DNA of 64,000 nucleotides, taken from assembly GCA_947044405.1 (NCBI GenBank), contig CAMRHE010000205.1, positions 310,001 through 374,000 on the forward strand, in the 5' to 3' direction. This document shows, one piece after another, positions 47,950 to 59,797 of this stretch. The notes beneath the pieces were generated by a model, which was not told the origin of the DNA, searched no databases, and was given only the letters and a program-made list of their open reading frames with translations. The position numbers and the translations under genes are program-made. How positions within the stretch are numbered: the stretch's first letter is position 1; the number at the start of each line of letters is the position of its first letter. The stretch comes from Leptodactylus fallax (taxonomy: Eukaryota > Chordata > Amphibia > Anura > Leptodactylidae).

Positions 47950-48580
47950 AGGGCCAGGTCGGGAGTCTCCTTAATGCCTATGGAAGGCCTCAGTACTCCC
48001 CCTCCCCTTGCTGTCTGCTGTAGATCTCCTACCTGGGAGCCGATTCAAAGACCTGGGACAAGCGGTGTCGTCCATGGATGTAGGCCGCCTCTGCTGAGCG
48101 TATGGGTCTGATGTCTCCAGCTGCAGGCCTCAGCGCGGTGTCTGCCGCTCCGAGCGAGCCGCCGCTCCGCGCGGCGACCCGCACCACACGGGGGTATCGC
48201 CGCCGCCGCTGCCCTCCGATCCTGCAGAGAAGCAACATCGGCAGCGGCAGAAGAAGGAGGGAAGAATGCGGAGGTCCGCGGCGTCCGGGCCGGCCGGTAT
48301 AGTGGCCGAGGTGCGGAGCAGACGGCGAGTCAGGAGCCCGGCGCTTCTCTCTCCAAGATGGTGGGCGGTAAGGTAGGCCTCAAATCCCCAGTACTACTCT
48401 CTCCCCGCAAAAGTGTCTTCCAAACTGCCTCCAGAGCGTACCCTAAGGTTCAGGGGAAAGCCTGGAGGCAGGGACACGATGGCTGAGACTGGGATGCCGG
48501 TATAATCAGGTGGATTGCGGAGATGCCGGCAGGAGCTCATAGAAATGCAGCCATTAACTTCGCCGGCTAGCCACGCCCCC
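47950..48580 (-). promoter_or_regulatory. CpG-rich 5' UTR / presumed internal promoter of the LINE
   Basis: This is the only CpG-dense stretch of the window (for example GAGCCGCCGCTCCGCGCGGC on the plus strand near 48160). It belongs to the LINE 5' end, where such elements carry an internal promoter. No core promoter motif was recognised. It is not the adamts2 promoter, which lies upstream beyond 64000. Confidence 0.55.
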
Positions 48581-48846
48581 CACTCAGGGGAACTTGTGGC
48601 TCCCCCATTCCCCTGGATGCTCTGGGCCACAGGGGTAGAATACCCAGGGATCAGACACCACCGCAGGAAAACTCCTTCAAGGATGAATCGTGTTTAACTT
48701 CAGAAAACAGAGTCATAAAGATTTATAAAATGATGTAAGAAATTAAATTAGCATTATAAAGTCAATCGCCAATACCTTACACTGTGACTAAAACTGTGTT
48801 TGTTAATCATTTTACAAATGTTTCTTGATAGTTTTAGATTTACTTA

Positions 48847-48996
<150 letters not shown>

Positions 48997-49539
48997 CTAG
49001 TGTGAACCATACTACTACTTACTGTATGTTTGTCATAGAAATTGCATGGCCGTGACTCTGAGCTTGGTTTTTTTGTAACTTTTTGTAATGAGTGTGCTTG
49101 AAAAATTTGAACATAAAAACATGCCATATAGAGTTTTACATACATTGGATTCAGCAGCCAAATACTTATTGGCAGTGCTTTATTTACCACTAGGCACAGG
49201 TATTTCAGTTCCTAGGATGGCCAGATACATGTGGCAGCCCTAGCTGAGAGACAACTATTTTTTAGTTCTTTTTGGATCCCCTCCTCTACCTCCCACTTAA
49301 TACCCAAACCAAGGTAGGGAGGAAAGTGAGTCCTAGTGCGCCAGCAACAGGTGAAGGAAACTTATCTGATCTCTCTCCTGCAATGAGAATGCTGACTGGC
49401 TTCTCCCTGTTGTGTTCTGGTGCTTCAAAAATCTTAATCTTAATCCTAAATCAACCCACTGACAGAAAATGCTGAGGAAGCCATGCCGGAATGTGAAACT
49501 CACAAATACTGCACCACATTGTAAGGATTAGTTCACACC

Positions 49540-50100
49540 GGCTTCTTTTAACCCCTTACCTCCACAGGCAATTTCCGATTTTTGTTTTTGACTCCCCATC
49601 TTCCCTTCCAAACCCCATAATTTTTTTTTCAGTTCATAGTATGGGGACTTTATGTTTGTGAGACAAATTATACTTTGTATTTATTATTTCACATGATGTA
49701 CTGGGAAGTTGGAAAAAAAAATTCAGAATGGGGTAGAATTAGAGAAAAAGTGCATTTGTGCGACTTTCTTACTGGCTTCGTTTTTATAGCGTTCACTGTT
49801 AAGCCAAAATGACATGTCACCTTTATCCTTTGGGTTGGAACGATTCCAAGGATAACCAATTTATATAGTTTTATTTACATTTTAACCCCTTAAAAAATCC
49901 AAAACTTTGCAAAAAAAAACAAAACATTTTTCTTTGAGTTGCCATATTCTATAACTTTTTTTATATTTCCGTGTATGGGGATGAATAGGGCGTCATTTTT
50001 TGCAGGGCCAGATGTACTTTTTAGTTATACCATTTTGGGGAATGTTTATTGCTTTAAATACTTTTTATTCAAATTTAGATTTTTTTTTTTTCCCCACTAC
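49540..50100. repeat. unclassified interspersed repeat, TTAACCCCTTACC type
   Basis: The stretch starts TTAACCCCTTACCTCCACAG and contains CCCCATAA, AGTATGGGGACTTTATG, TTGGAACGATTCC and GGGATGAATAGGGCGTC. Related text occurs at 54590-55180 (ACTCTCCGTCTTCCAAAAGC, GGGCTGCATAAGGC) and reversed at 56150-56480. It looks like a DNA-transposon-derived repeat; I cannot assign a superfamily. Confidence 0.5.
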
Positions 50101-50450
50101 AGTGTTCACCGTACAGGAAAATAGAAGTAATAGAAGTTAATGCCAGACAAGCCTGTTGCCAGCTGTCATGGCAATGGATTGCTGGCCCCGGATCTGGTTC
50201 TGTTCTCTCCACTGTCAGGTGGGCAATCCCTGCCTTTATGCTCCAGCTCAGGAACGCCCATCTGACAGTAGAGAGCCTAATTAGCATGTTGGGTACTGAA
50301 ACTAACAGCACCAACTACTCTGGAACTGTAGGGGCTAGAGAGAAAATTCCAACTGTGCTGTAATCATTGGTGCAGCACCTACTAAAGGATGCAAAGAGTT
50401 TTACTTGAGGTGGTGAAATGTCCCCGTTGTCTGACCGGTCATAGGATTAA
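50100..50450. repeat. partial copy of the fold-back MITE
   Basis: The part CTGTCAGGTGGGCAATCCC through CATCTGACAGTAGAGAGCC, followed by CTGAAACTAACAGC and GGTGCAGCACCTACTAAAGG, repeats the right-hand arm of the element at 35030-35285. Confidence 0.5.
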
Positions 50451-50454
50451 AACA

Positions 50455-51022
50455 GTGGAATGAAAAGACTTCTCCCGAGTTGCACCACTTCTCTGGAATG
50501 CTCTATCCCAGACTATTAGATTAACCCTCAATTTCCACAGCTTCAAGCGTAAACTAAAGACATATCTTTTCAGACAGGCCTATCACAACTCCTAATGTAA
50601 ACCCTTCCGTAGTTAGAATCCCTAAAACGTACCCTCCTCTTTTTATGCTTCAACATTACCTCACAGGATATGATGCCGTATCAGACTAGCTTTATATGGG
50701 CACCATCTGCACGTTAAAGGACACGACTGGTGACGGCTCATACAGCTTTATATATGTGTAATGACAGTAACCTCTATTACAAAATTGTCTGACCATTGTA
50801 TAAGCAATGCTACGTCTGTTGCCGCCCCTGCTACCTCTTGTGTCACCCCCTCTACCTCATAGATTGTAAGCTCTTGCAAGCAGGGCCCTCAGTCCCAGTG
50901 TGTGAATTGACTATTTCTTTGTAATGTATCTTTTTTGTCAGTACCTGAACCCTAAAAGTTGTACAGTGCTGCGGAATATGTTGGCGCTATATAAATAAAA
51001 TGTATTATTATCATTATTATTA
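50455..51022 (+). mobile_element. L2/CR1-like LINE 3' end
   Basis: The plus strand encodes the end of ORF2 (RVAPLLWNALSQTIRL, then NFHSFKRKLKTYLFRQAYHNS and stop), then the 3' UTR and GGCGCTATATAAATAAAATG with an imperfect ATT tail ending near 51022. LWNxLPxxIR and FKRKLKTYLF are the C-terminal marks of L2/CR1-type LINEs. It is the longest of the four copies in the window and is inverted relative to 36697-37200. Confidence 0.88.
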
Positions 51023-51029
51023 ACTATTA

Positions 51030-52285
51030 TAATGACAGATGTACATGGAGCACATTCTGCATTCATCATCATTCAATGTAATGTAAAAAAACAAGACTGA
51101 CGCTTTCTTGTGTCTTCTTTGTTTACTTTTCAAAAGATAAAGTCCTCCAGTTTCATCATACAGAGTCATACCATCATACAGACGTATACCGCTACATCTT
51201 TTGGTGCTGAACATAAACTCTTAGCATGACCTCAGCACAAGATGGCATAGCCTACTAACATTTCTAGCTTTACAACAGCTGCATTTCTAATACAGAACAT
51301 AAGCCAAGTGTGAAGTTGTAAACTGCATCACTGCCAGTACTACAGTTCTGTACTAATAGTGTTGTTAGAACCCATTGGCACCCTGTATATTATATTGACC
51401 TTCAGTCAATGGTAAACTGCTAATTATTTTATGACATTTGTTTTTACAGTACAATATTGTCACGGTCACAGCTTGGGATACCACAGCATGATGGCACAAT
51501 TCTAACAATACAACAGGCTCCATTTTTTTCTTTATTTTAAACAGTTTTTTTCTTTTTAGTCTTTAGGTTGAATCCAGATTTTCTGCAGATTTAAGGTTCA
51601 GATTCTGAACCACAAATACATAGAAATTTACAGTGCACATGAAGAGGTCCAGAAATCAGAGCAAACCGCAGATTTTTCAATTTGCAGCAAGCTCGTTCTT
51701 GTGAAGGAATGTAGTAGATTGTCACTGCTGGTTTTACCCTTTGCAATGAAAAGGGTATAATTCATGACAAATTCTCAGAAAAATCCACAAGTTACAGCTT
51801 TGTCACAGATGTGACATGTTGAGTTGGTTCCATCAATCACGACTACCACTGTAACTGCTTACAACTTGCCAACAAATTCTCATATGGGGTCAATAAATCT
51901 GGGCAAATAAGGATGGGTTCCTCGGATCATAAACTGCAAACTCAACAGTGGCTAATCTACTACCACATAAAGTATCTTTATGATGTGGGTTTTCACCATG
52001 ATGTTCACCCTTTACAAATACCCACAGTGATTCTCAACGGAAATGTGCTGCAAAAAAAACCCCACCCCATTTCAGCTGGTTTTTAATTCAATGGAATTCA
52101 GAGAAACCTGTTCTTGTTTTTTCATGATAGAAAATCAACAGTGGACTCTTCCCTGTATGGTGGTTCCATTTAATCACTATATGGTGGTATTTACTCAGAC
52201 TTTATAGAAGAAGTGTCATTGAGTCATGGTATAAGGATAGGCCTTCAATATTATAAACTGGATAACCCCTTTAATGCTTCAGCAT
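51030..52285. other. intron, no feature recognised
   Basis: No exon or bounded repeat is supported in this stretch between exons A and B. Confidence 0.4.
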
Positions 52286-52290
52286 ACTAA

Positions 52291-52374
52291 AAGCTAGGTT
52301 CACACTAGCACTCAGTCTCCTATTCTGCATTTTTCGGGCTGAAACCTGGCGGACCTCATTATGTGAATCTAGCG
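52291..52374. repeat. Harbinger-like MITE, internally deleted (84 bp)
   Basis: The copy keeps AAGCTAGGTTCACACTAGC and GTGAATCTAGCG with TAA on both sides (52288-52290 and 52375-52377), but most of the interior is gone. Confidence 0.65.
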
Positions 52375-52375
52375 T

Positions 52376-52705
52376 AAGACATTTTGGACATTTGTATTCT
52401 TTCAATTTTGTGGGAACAGTTTGGGGTAGGACGTTTTCTGTTTCAATATGCAAGCAAGATCCATAAATGCATGGTTGGGTGGGTTTGGTGTGAAAGGAGC
52501 TGGCTGGCCCAGCCCTGACCTCAACCTGACTGAACAACTTTGCAATGAAGTACAATGCAGATTGCAAGCCACCAGGGTCTAAACACCTGAAAAATGCCCC
52601 CCAGATACCATACAAAATCTTGTAGAAAGCCTTCCTAGAAACATAAAAGCTGTTAGCTATATAGTGGAGAACAAATCCATATTAATGGATATGAAGGGAT
52701 GTTAT
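52376..52705 (+). pseudogene. Tc1/mariner transposase C-terminal remnant
   Basis: The plus strand reads a broken KAAGWPSPDLNLTEQLCNE-like block (WPSPDLN, E kept), then RLQAT, PPDTIQNLVESLPRNIKAV and a decayed end, in the order of a Tc1/mariner subfamily with [17 protein letters not shown] and ETLQNLVESLPRR as I recall it. No start, first catalytic residues or termini are visible. Confidence 0.65.
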
Positions 52706-52724
52706 TAAAGCTAGAATACTATCC

Positions 52725-52785
52725 ACTTTGCAGGGACACGCTGTTTTTGCCGCAGCATTTTCGCCACATGGGGCTTCAGCCTAAA
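52725..52785. repeat. fragment of the CCCCACATTGC-ended MITE
   Basis: The text CACTTTGCAGGGACACGCTG and GCCACATGGGGCTTCAGCC matches the termini of 20685-21039. Confidence 0.45.
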
Positions 52786-52909
52786 AGACAAGGGGGGCAA
52801 TTCTGGAGAAAAAAGATTTAATAAGGCTTCTTCACTGTAAGGACTGTGAATCTGTGGAATAGCTTACCCCAGGAGCTGGTCACAGCAACAACAGCTTCAA
52901 ACTAGCTTA

Positions 52910-53120
52910 CTCTAGGCTCACACTAGTGTTCAGGTCTCGGGCTCGCGTTGTTTGGGCCCGCATGGGGATATGAAAGACGGAGAGCCTGTCTTCTTAAAAA
53001 GCGGTTACCTGCGGACAACTGCGGACCCCATAGACTATAATTCTCCTTGCAGGACTTTTTTTTTCCATGGATTTTAGGCGGAATCTGCAACAGAGACTCC
53101 AACGCAGATGTGAACCTAAC
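52910..53120. repeat. Harbinger-like MITE
   Basis: The ends CTCTAGGCTCACACTAG and GATGTGAACCTAAC are inverted, the left flank is TTA, and the interior keeps CCATAGACTATAAT and GCAGGACTTTTT from the other copies. Confidence 0.6.
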
Positions 53121-53349
53121 ATTGATACTTTTGTACATGTATAGAGTGCTTAATTCCTTCACTCATCCCTTCAGTCATGCCCTTTCCCATCCCTTGGTTG
53201 AACTTATTATATTCAGTGTAAAAACAGATCTTTGGTATTGTTAGTTCTGGTGATTTTGTGAAAATAATTATAAGTGGACATGGTGAATTCTGCACATCTT
53301 TGGTTTTTATTTTTAGGAGTTTTGTATCTCAGCTTCTACTTGGGTAGGA

Positions 53350-53575
53350 CTTTTAAACCCCTTCCTGACATCCGCCGAACTATTACGGCAGATGTCGGCT
53401 ATTTAAATATGGTGGCCGCTCAGGAGCTGGGCAGTCGCCTTAGTCGCCAGGTTCCTGCTGTAATGTACAAAAAGGACCTGGTATTAATGCCCGCGATCAG
53501 TGCTGACCGAGACGCCATTTTCCCTCCATTTTGCAGAGACTCACCGGTCTCTGTGGCCGTTACTTTTAACTATTA
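53350..53575. repeat. unclassified repeat, TAAACCCCTTCCTGACATCC type
   Basis: The stretch carries CCGCCGAACTATTACGGCAG and a GCGATCAGTGCTGACCGAG block that recurs in diverged form inside the element at 12980-13712. The 100-codon frame over it has no known relative. Confidence 0.45.
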
Positions 53576-54175
53576 AGTATGTGGGTCTATTAGCCGTGTG
53601 ACTTGCTATGTATACATAATATTGGGTCCCTATGGTACACTTTAGATACTATTAGTAGCTCTTATTTCCTGCTCCATTTGTGTATTATCATTATTATTAT
53701 AGCACGGATTTGTTATAATTGGTATAATCCGGATTACTTTATTTTTGATTATTACTGTGGTGTTTTCCCTGTTTGTATTTTCCTTCTTGTACCTCCAGGG
53801 GCTGTTTTTGTTGGGGGGGTTATGTATTTTACATCCTCCTGCACAGCTTGTGGTTGTTTTGCTGTAATTGTTCACCTTTTCTATTAATTTTTGTATTATG
53901 AGATGCATTAATAAATTATTATTTTTCATATTGTATAAAATCTTTTTGGCTCTTGGTGAGTGTTTGCTGTTTATATGGATTGGAGTACGATGACAGATTA
54001 ACAGATTTGGGGTTATTCAGTTATAATCTAATCACAATGTACAAATAAATGAAGGGACAGTACAATGACCTTTCTAATGATGTTTTTACTCCAAGACCTG
54101 GGACAGTAACAAAGAGACATCCTCTACACCTAGAATATTTCACCAGCATTATAGCATCTGTATTTATAAATGTCA

Positions 54176-54376
<201 letters not shown>

Positions 54377-54589
54377 CTATAAAAATCAAAAAGAGAAACC
54401 ATATCAGTACTAGGCTGCTTTCACTGAACAATCTATTTTGTGGCCTATAGAAATATGGACGTTGTACATCCTAGTGTATTTCCATTTTTCATCCATGTGT
54501 CATCTGTTGTTTTTTTTTTTTTTTTTTTTTGTGTGTGCAAAAATGGATGCTGTTTTTATTTTTCAGCATCACCTGAATATGTGAAAAAC

Positions 54590-55200
54590 AAAAGAAACAT
54601 GAATGTTTTTCCTTTTTACTCTCCGTCTTCCAAAAGCCATAACTTTTTTACTTTTACATTGAGGGCTTCATTTTTGCGGAGCAAATTGAACTTTGTAATG
54701 GTTCCATTTAACAGTCTGTATGACGATTTGGAAGTTGGAATTCAGAAAGAGTTGAAATTAGAGAAAAACTGTGTTTGCGTGACTTTCTTATGGGTTTTGA
54801 TATATACAGCATTCAATATGCAGCCAAAATGACATTACCTGTATTCTGCAGGTTGATACAAATACGGTGCTAACAAATTTATATAGTTTTTGTTATAGTT
54901 TTGTTTTAACACCTAAAAAAAATCCAAACAAACAACATTTAAAAAAAAAAATAAAAATTCTTGGAGTTGCCATATTCTGACACCGGTAACTTTTTATATT
55001 TCTGTATACAGGGCTGCATAAGGCTTCTTTTTTGGCAGGGTCAGGTGTACTTTTTATTTATACCAGTTTGGGGAAAGTCTGATATTTTGATCGCATTTTA
55101 TTTATATTCTTCTGATTTTTCTTCCTGCCACATCGTTCACTGTATTGACAATATTTTTTATAATTTTGTAGATCTGGCATTTTAGGATGTAAGGATACCG
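54590..55200. repeat. unclassified repeat, second copy of the 49540 type
   Basis: Shared text includes TTCCAAAAGCCATAAC, GGGCTTCATTTTTGCGG, CATTCAATATGCAGCC and GGTGTACTTTTTATTTATAC. Frames over it are translations of the repeat. Confidence 0.5.
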
Positions 55201-55313
55201 AATGTGTATGTGATTTACATTGTTTACTTATTTTTATATCTGATAGGGACACACCTTATAGGTGGGCCACTATTCAAGACAGGTACTTCGATTGCTCCAG
55301 GTATTTCTGTACG

Positions 55314-55315
<2 letters not shown>

Positions 55316-55363
<48 letters not shown>
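55316..55363. repeat. (TA)n microsatellite
   Basis: About 46 bases of pure TA, the longest simple repeat in the window and a likely length polymorphism. Confidence 0.92.
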
Positions 55364-55368
<5 letters not shown>

Positions 55369-55744
55369 TTTTTATGTATTTTAATGGTCTTTCTTTTCTT
55401 TTTAGATTTAGATTATGAGATGAAAAGACATGTTCACTATGGTGAAGCTTGGAAAAGAAGAATCCTTCATTTTTTTTTCCATCCCTCGTTTTTATCTTTA
55501 AGATTAAATAATGTTATATTAAATGTCACTAAGTTTTCACATAACTTAGTCTCAATTCATAGCACATGTGATTTAGCACCAAAATGTAATGCACTTTAAA
55601 AATGTGGCTGCTTTTTGACTGAAAAACCTCTGTACAGTTACTGCCATTAGGTGTCTCCCTTCTAGCTAAATTACAGTTCACTCCCTGCTGTTACGCAAGG
55701 TTCATTAATAAATACATTAGATAAGCAAGTCAAAAAATCACATT

Positions 55745-55960
55745 AAGCCCCCTTGCAGACGACCGTATGTCTGGTCAGTGTGCTATCTGGGTTTTTCCTG
55801 GATAGCACACTGACCCATTCATTTCTATGGCCCCGTACACATGCCGCATAATATGGAACAGGTCCTTTTCCTGTCAGATTTTGCGGCCCTGCTTCCACAG
55901 CTCCTATTCATTCACGGCAGCCGGTTAGCGCATGGTCGTGTGCAACCGACTTAAGTGAAA
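55745..55960. repeat. interspersed repeat, GCACACTGACCCATTC type
   Basis: Third copy of the family at 22738 and 40776, with CTATGGCCCCGTACACATGC and a TTTTGCGGCCC block. Confidence 0.5.
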
Positions 55961-56149
55961 GGGGAGGTTATTGTCTCGCTTCACACACTGAATGGAGATG
56001 TTAGGGGATGATTGTTTTTTCACTGTTTTGCCTCCCATAAAAATTTGGATAAAAAGCGATCAAAGCAATAGACATTCCCCAAATTGGTATATCTGGACCC
56101 CCCCCCCCCCCCCAAAAAAAAAAATGCATCCTTGTACATGTAAATATAT

Positions 56150-56500
56150 AAAAAAAAATCTAAAACAAAGTTTTGGGTGTCAGAATATGGCGACTCCAAG
56201 AAATTTTTTTATTGGAAAGTTTGTGATTTTTTTTTTAAAGGGTAAAAATGGTGTCCCTGGGATAGCACCAACTCATAGAATACAGGTGACATGTCATTTC
56301 GGCTGCACAGTGAACGCTGTACAAAACATAGCCCGTAAGAAACTCGATCAAATGCAGTTTTTCTCCAATTCCACCCCATGCTAAATCTTTTTCCAGCTTC
56401 CCATGAAATGGTATGGAATATGAAATGGTACCATGGAACTATAATTTGTCCCTCATACGGCTCTGTGAGGAGCAGAAACATAAAAAAGCTATGATGTTAT
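56150..56500. repeat. unclassified repeat, inverted copy of the 49540 type
   Basis: Reverse-complement text of the 49540 and 54590 repeats is visible (GTTTTGGGTGTCAGAATATGG, CGGCTGCACAGTGAACGC). Confidence 0.45.
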
Positions 56501-57258
56501 GCAAAACATCATTTGTGTAATAATTTGGAATGCGGTGTATAGTACACATCTGTTTACATCCACAGAGAATATATATTACCGCCCTGACCCCTTCCCATCT
56601 GGACACAGGTGTATGAACAAATTTACTGTTCACCTGGTGAAAGCTTGTGTCAAATGCATTAATTTTTAGCCAATCTGCAGCTAAATCACCTCCCTTTAGT
56701 AGGGACTGCTCATACTACAGAATCATCTTACAAGTACACAAATCCTCAACGCCGGCATCAGGTGACTGGTGCAGGCTTGGAGGACAAATAGTACAAATGC
56801 ACTTAGAGGACTTTTCACCAGCATACCAAACCCAGCTCTTTTCATCAATTAATAGGCACTGCTCTACACGGTTGGGACGTGATTCCCTTTGCACTGTCCA
56901 CCTCTGATTGAAGCAGTGAATTACGCCCCCTTGCCTGCTCCTGCCTGACGCTGCGCACTTGACAATACAAATCCCAAGTAGCATGTCATTCATTGCTGGA
57001 GAATGGTGGTAGATAGAGAAAACATTCCATCTATGCTGGAATCAGTGGAGCAGCTTCTATGCTGAGAACTAGAGTTGAATTTGTCAAGTTATTTCTGCAG
57101 CCCTACATGAGAGCAGGATATGATAGTGAGAAGATGAGATCTGTGCTATATAGTATTATATGATTTGGACCACAAATTATCAGTAAAAAGCAGAGTAAAT
57201 CCTGCCTGAACTCCTCTAAGAGAGCTGACTGACAGCTTTCTCTGTATCAGTGTGTATA

Positions 57259-57850
57259 CAGTTAGGTCCAGAAATATTTGGACAGTGACACAAGTTTTGG
57301 CATTTTAGCTGTTTACTAAAACATATTCAAGATACAGTTATAAAATCAATATGGGCTTCAAGTACAGATTCTCAGCTTTAATTTGAGAATACTTACATCC
57401 AAACTGGAGGAAGAGTTTAGGAACTACAGCTCTGTAATATGTATCTGCCTTTTTTTTTCAAGGGACCAAAGGTAATTGGACAATTATCTCACAAGCTATT
57501 TAATGGACTACATGGGCTAATGGGCTATTCCCTCGTTAATCAGTATCTTAGTCAGCCAAAAGCAAAGACTTCAAGAGAGCAAATACAGAGGGTTCACCAC
57601 AAGGTGCAAACCATTAATCAGCCTCAAAAATAGAAAGGCCAGATTAGCCTTTGCCAAAAAAACATATAAAGAAGTCAGCCCAGTTCTGGATCAGTATTCT
57701 TTGGACAGATGAACTAAGATCAACTTGTACCAGAATGATAGGAAAAAGAAAGCATGGAGAAGACTTGGAGCGGCTCATGATCCAAAGCACACAACATCCT
57801 CTAAAAAACATGGTGGAGACAGTGTGATGGCATGGGCAGTTACACAAAGT
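57259..57850 (+). mobile_element. Tc1-like element, left part only
   Basis: The left terminus CAGTTAGGTCCAGAAATATT is preceded by TA and followed by the long terminal repeat text of its family. A decayed transposase fragment follows, with ILWTDE and a later HDPKHTTSSKKHGGDSVMAW-like stretch in another frame. The right end is missing; recognisable homology stops near 57850. It lies 300 bp from the intact Tc1 copy at 58147, but the two belong to different families. Confidence 0.75.
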
Positions 57851-58146
57851 GTCCCCAATGGCAGTAGCATTCTCCCCACATCTGCCCTACTGATAGCAGT
57901 GTTGTCATTCTCTCCTTTCCCACTTATCTCTTACTGACAGCAGCATATAATCCCTTTCCACTCCACCATCATTAGTAGAGGCATACTCCACATACCTACA
58001 CCTCCCAGCATTGTTCCCCTAAGCACCTCTTCCATTTGTCTGCAGCTAACAGAAGAAGTGGTCATGACGCTCTGGGCTGGATGCTGAAAGTAAGAAAAGT
58101 AAGCAACTCTAAACATCCGAGAGTCACTGGAGGTAATAGTTATGTA

Positions 58147-59795
58147 CAGTCATATGAAAAAGTTTGGGCACCCTTATTAATCTTAATCATTTTTAGTTCT
58201 AAATATTTGGGTGTTTGCAACAGCCATTTCAATTTGATATATCTAATAACTGATGGACACAGTAATATTTCAGGATTGAAATGAGGTTTATTGTACTAAC
58301 AGAAAATGTGCAATATGCATTAAACCAAAATTTGGCCGGTGCAAAAATTTGGGTACCCTTATCATTTTATTGATTTGAATACTCCTAACTACTTTTTACT
58401 GACTTACTGAAGCACAAAATTGGTTTTGTAACCTCACTGAGCTTTGAACTTCATAGCCAGGTGTATCCAATCATGAGAAAAGGTATTTAAGGTGGCCAAT
58501 TGCAAGTTGTTCTCCTATTTGAATATCCTCTGAAGAGTGGCATCATGGGCTCCTCAAAACAACTCTCAAATGATCTGAAAACAAAGATTGTTCAACATAG
58601 TTGTTCAGGGGAAGGATACAAAAAGTTGTCTCAGAGATTTAACCTGTCAGTTTCCACTGTGAGGAACATAGTAAGGAAATGGAAGACCACAGGGACAGTT
58701 CTTGTTAAGCCCAAAAGTGGCAGGCCAAGAAAAATATCAGAAAGGCAGAGAAGAAGAATGGTGAGAACAGTCAAGGACAATCCACAGACCACCTCCAAAG
58801 AGCTGCAGCATCATCTTCCTGCAGATGGTGTCACTGTGCATCGGTCAACAATACAGCACACTTTGCACAAGGAGAAGCTGTATGGGAGAGTGATGCGAAA
58901 GAAGCCGTTTCTGAAAGCACGCCACAAACAGAGTCGCCTGAGGTATGCAAAAGCACATTTGGACAAGCCAGCTTCATTTTGGAAGAAGGTCCTGTGGACT
59001 GATGAAACAAAGATTGAGTTGTTTGGTCATACAAAAAGGCGTTATGCATGGCGTCAAAAAAACACAGCATTCCAAGAAAAACACTTGCTACCCACTGTAA
59101 AATTTGGTGGAGGTTCCATCATGCTTTGGGGCTGTGTGGCCAATGCCGGCACCGGGAATCTTGTTAAAGTTGAGGGTCGCATGGATTCAACTCAGTATCA
59201 GCAGATTCTTGAGAATAATGTACAAGAATCAGTGAGGAATTTGAAGTTACGCCGAGGATGGATATTTCAGCAAGACAATGATCCAAAACACAGCTCCAAA
59301 TCTACTCAGGCATTCATGCAGAGGAACAATTACAATGTTCTGGAATGGCCATCCCAGTCCCCAGACCTGAATATCATTGAACATCTGTGGGATAATTTGA
59401 AGCGGGCTGTCCATGCTCGGCGACCATCAAACTTAACTGAACTGGAATTGTTTTGTAAAGAGGAATGGTCAAAAATACCTTCATCCAGGATCCAGGAACT
59501 GATTAAAAGCTACAGGAAGCGACTAGAGGCTGTTATTTTTGCAAAAGGAGGATCTACTAAATATTAATGTCACTTTTCTGTTGAGGTGCCCATACTTTTG
59601 CACCGGTCAAATTTTGGTTTAATGCATATTGCACATTTTCTGTTAGTACAATAAACCTCATTTCAATCCTGAAATATTACTGTGTCCATCAGTTATTAGA
59701 TATATCAAATTGAAATGGCTGTTGCAAACACCCAAATATTTAGAACTAAAAATGATTAAGATTAATAGGGGTGCCCAAACTTTTTCATATGACTG
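58147..59795 (+). mobile_element. Tc1 element (DD34E), 1649 bp, copy 2, intact
   Basis: The ends and length equal those of 26112-27760, with TA outside on both sides (58145-58146 and 59796-59797). The terminal inverted repeats are about 212 bp and nearly identical to each other. It lies in the intron upstream of exon A, antisense to adamts2. The right repeat contains AATAAA after the transposase stop (near 59650), and the left repeat offers the same signal to minus-strand transcripts. Confidence 0.97.
58545..59567 (+). CDS. intact Tc1 transposase, 340 aa (DD34E)
   Basis: The start is the ATG in ATCATGGGC (MGSSKQLSNDLKTKIVQ); frames extending upstream to 58500 use a non-ATG codon. Two helix-turn-helix regions span about residues 8-50 and 65-120 (STVRNIVRKWKTTG, then SGRPRKISERQRRRM with the GRPR hook). 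The catalytic residues are D153 (LWTDETKIELFG), D244 (FQQDNDPKHSS) and E279 (SPDLNIIEHLWDN), with 34 residues between the last two. The tail is FAKGGSTKY. No stop or frameshift is present, and it keeps the consensus-like residue at nearly all sites where copy 1 differs. Of the two copies this one could still encode a working protein. Confidence 0.96.
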   Translation: MGSSKQLSNDLKTKIVQHSCSGEGYKKLSQRFNLSVSTVRNIVRKWKTTGTVLVKPKSGRPRKISERQRRRMVRTVKDNPQTTSKELQHHLPADGVTVHRSTIQHTLHKEKLYGRVMRKKPFLKARHKQSRLRYAKAHLDKPASFWKKVLWTDETKIELFGHTKRRYAWRQKNTAFQEKHLLPTVKFGGGSIMLWGCVANAGTGNLVKVEGRMDSTQYQQILENNVQESVRNLKLRRGWIFQQDNDPKHSSKSTQAFMQRNNYNVLEWPSQSPDLNIIEHLWDNLKRAVHARRPSNLTELELFCKEEWSKIPSSRIQELIKSYRKRLEAVIFAKGGSTKY

Positions 59796-59797
59796 TA

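Larger units (their letters stand above)
42158..48580 (-). mobile_element. full-length L1/Tx1-type LINE
   Basis: The element is 6423 bp and is flanked by a perfect 15-bp direct repeat, CACTCAGGGGAACTT (42143-42157 and 48581-48595). Its 5' end on the minus strand is GGGGGCGTGGCTAGCCGGCG, followed by a GC- and CpG-rich 5' UTR of about 0.96 kb (47619-48580). ORF1 and then ORF2 (endonuclease, reverse transcriptase, C-terminal zinc knuckle) follow. The 3' end is short, with AATAAAACTGATTGAATGG directly at the duplication and no poly-A tail. It is inserted in the sense direction of adamts2. The L1 versus Tx1 clade cannot be settled by eye. Confidence 0.95.

Noticed and set aside
48030..48360. CpG island as promoter of a host gene
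   Set aside because: The CpG-rich block lies inside the LINE boundaries set by the 15-bp duplication and is its 5' UTR; adamts2 exons on both sides are internal.
53642..53929. Overlapping frames on both strands near 53.6-53.9 kb
   Set aside because: The region is AT-rich intron with ATT-rich text; neither frame shows a recognisable product or codon pattern.
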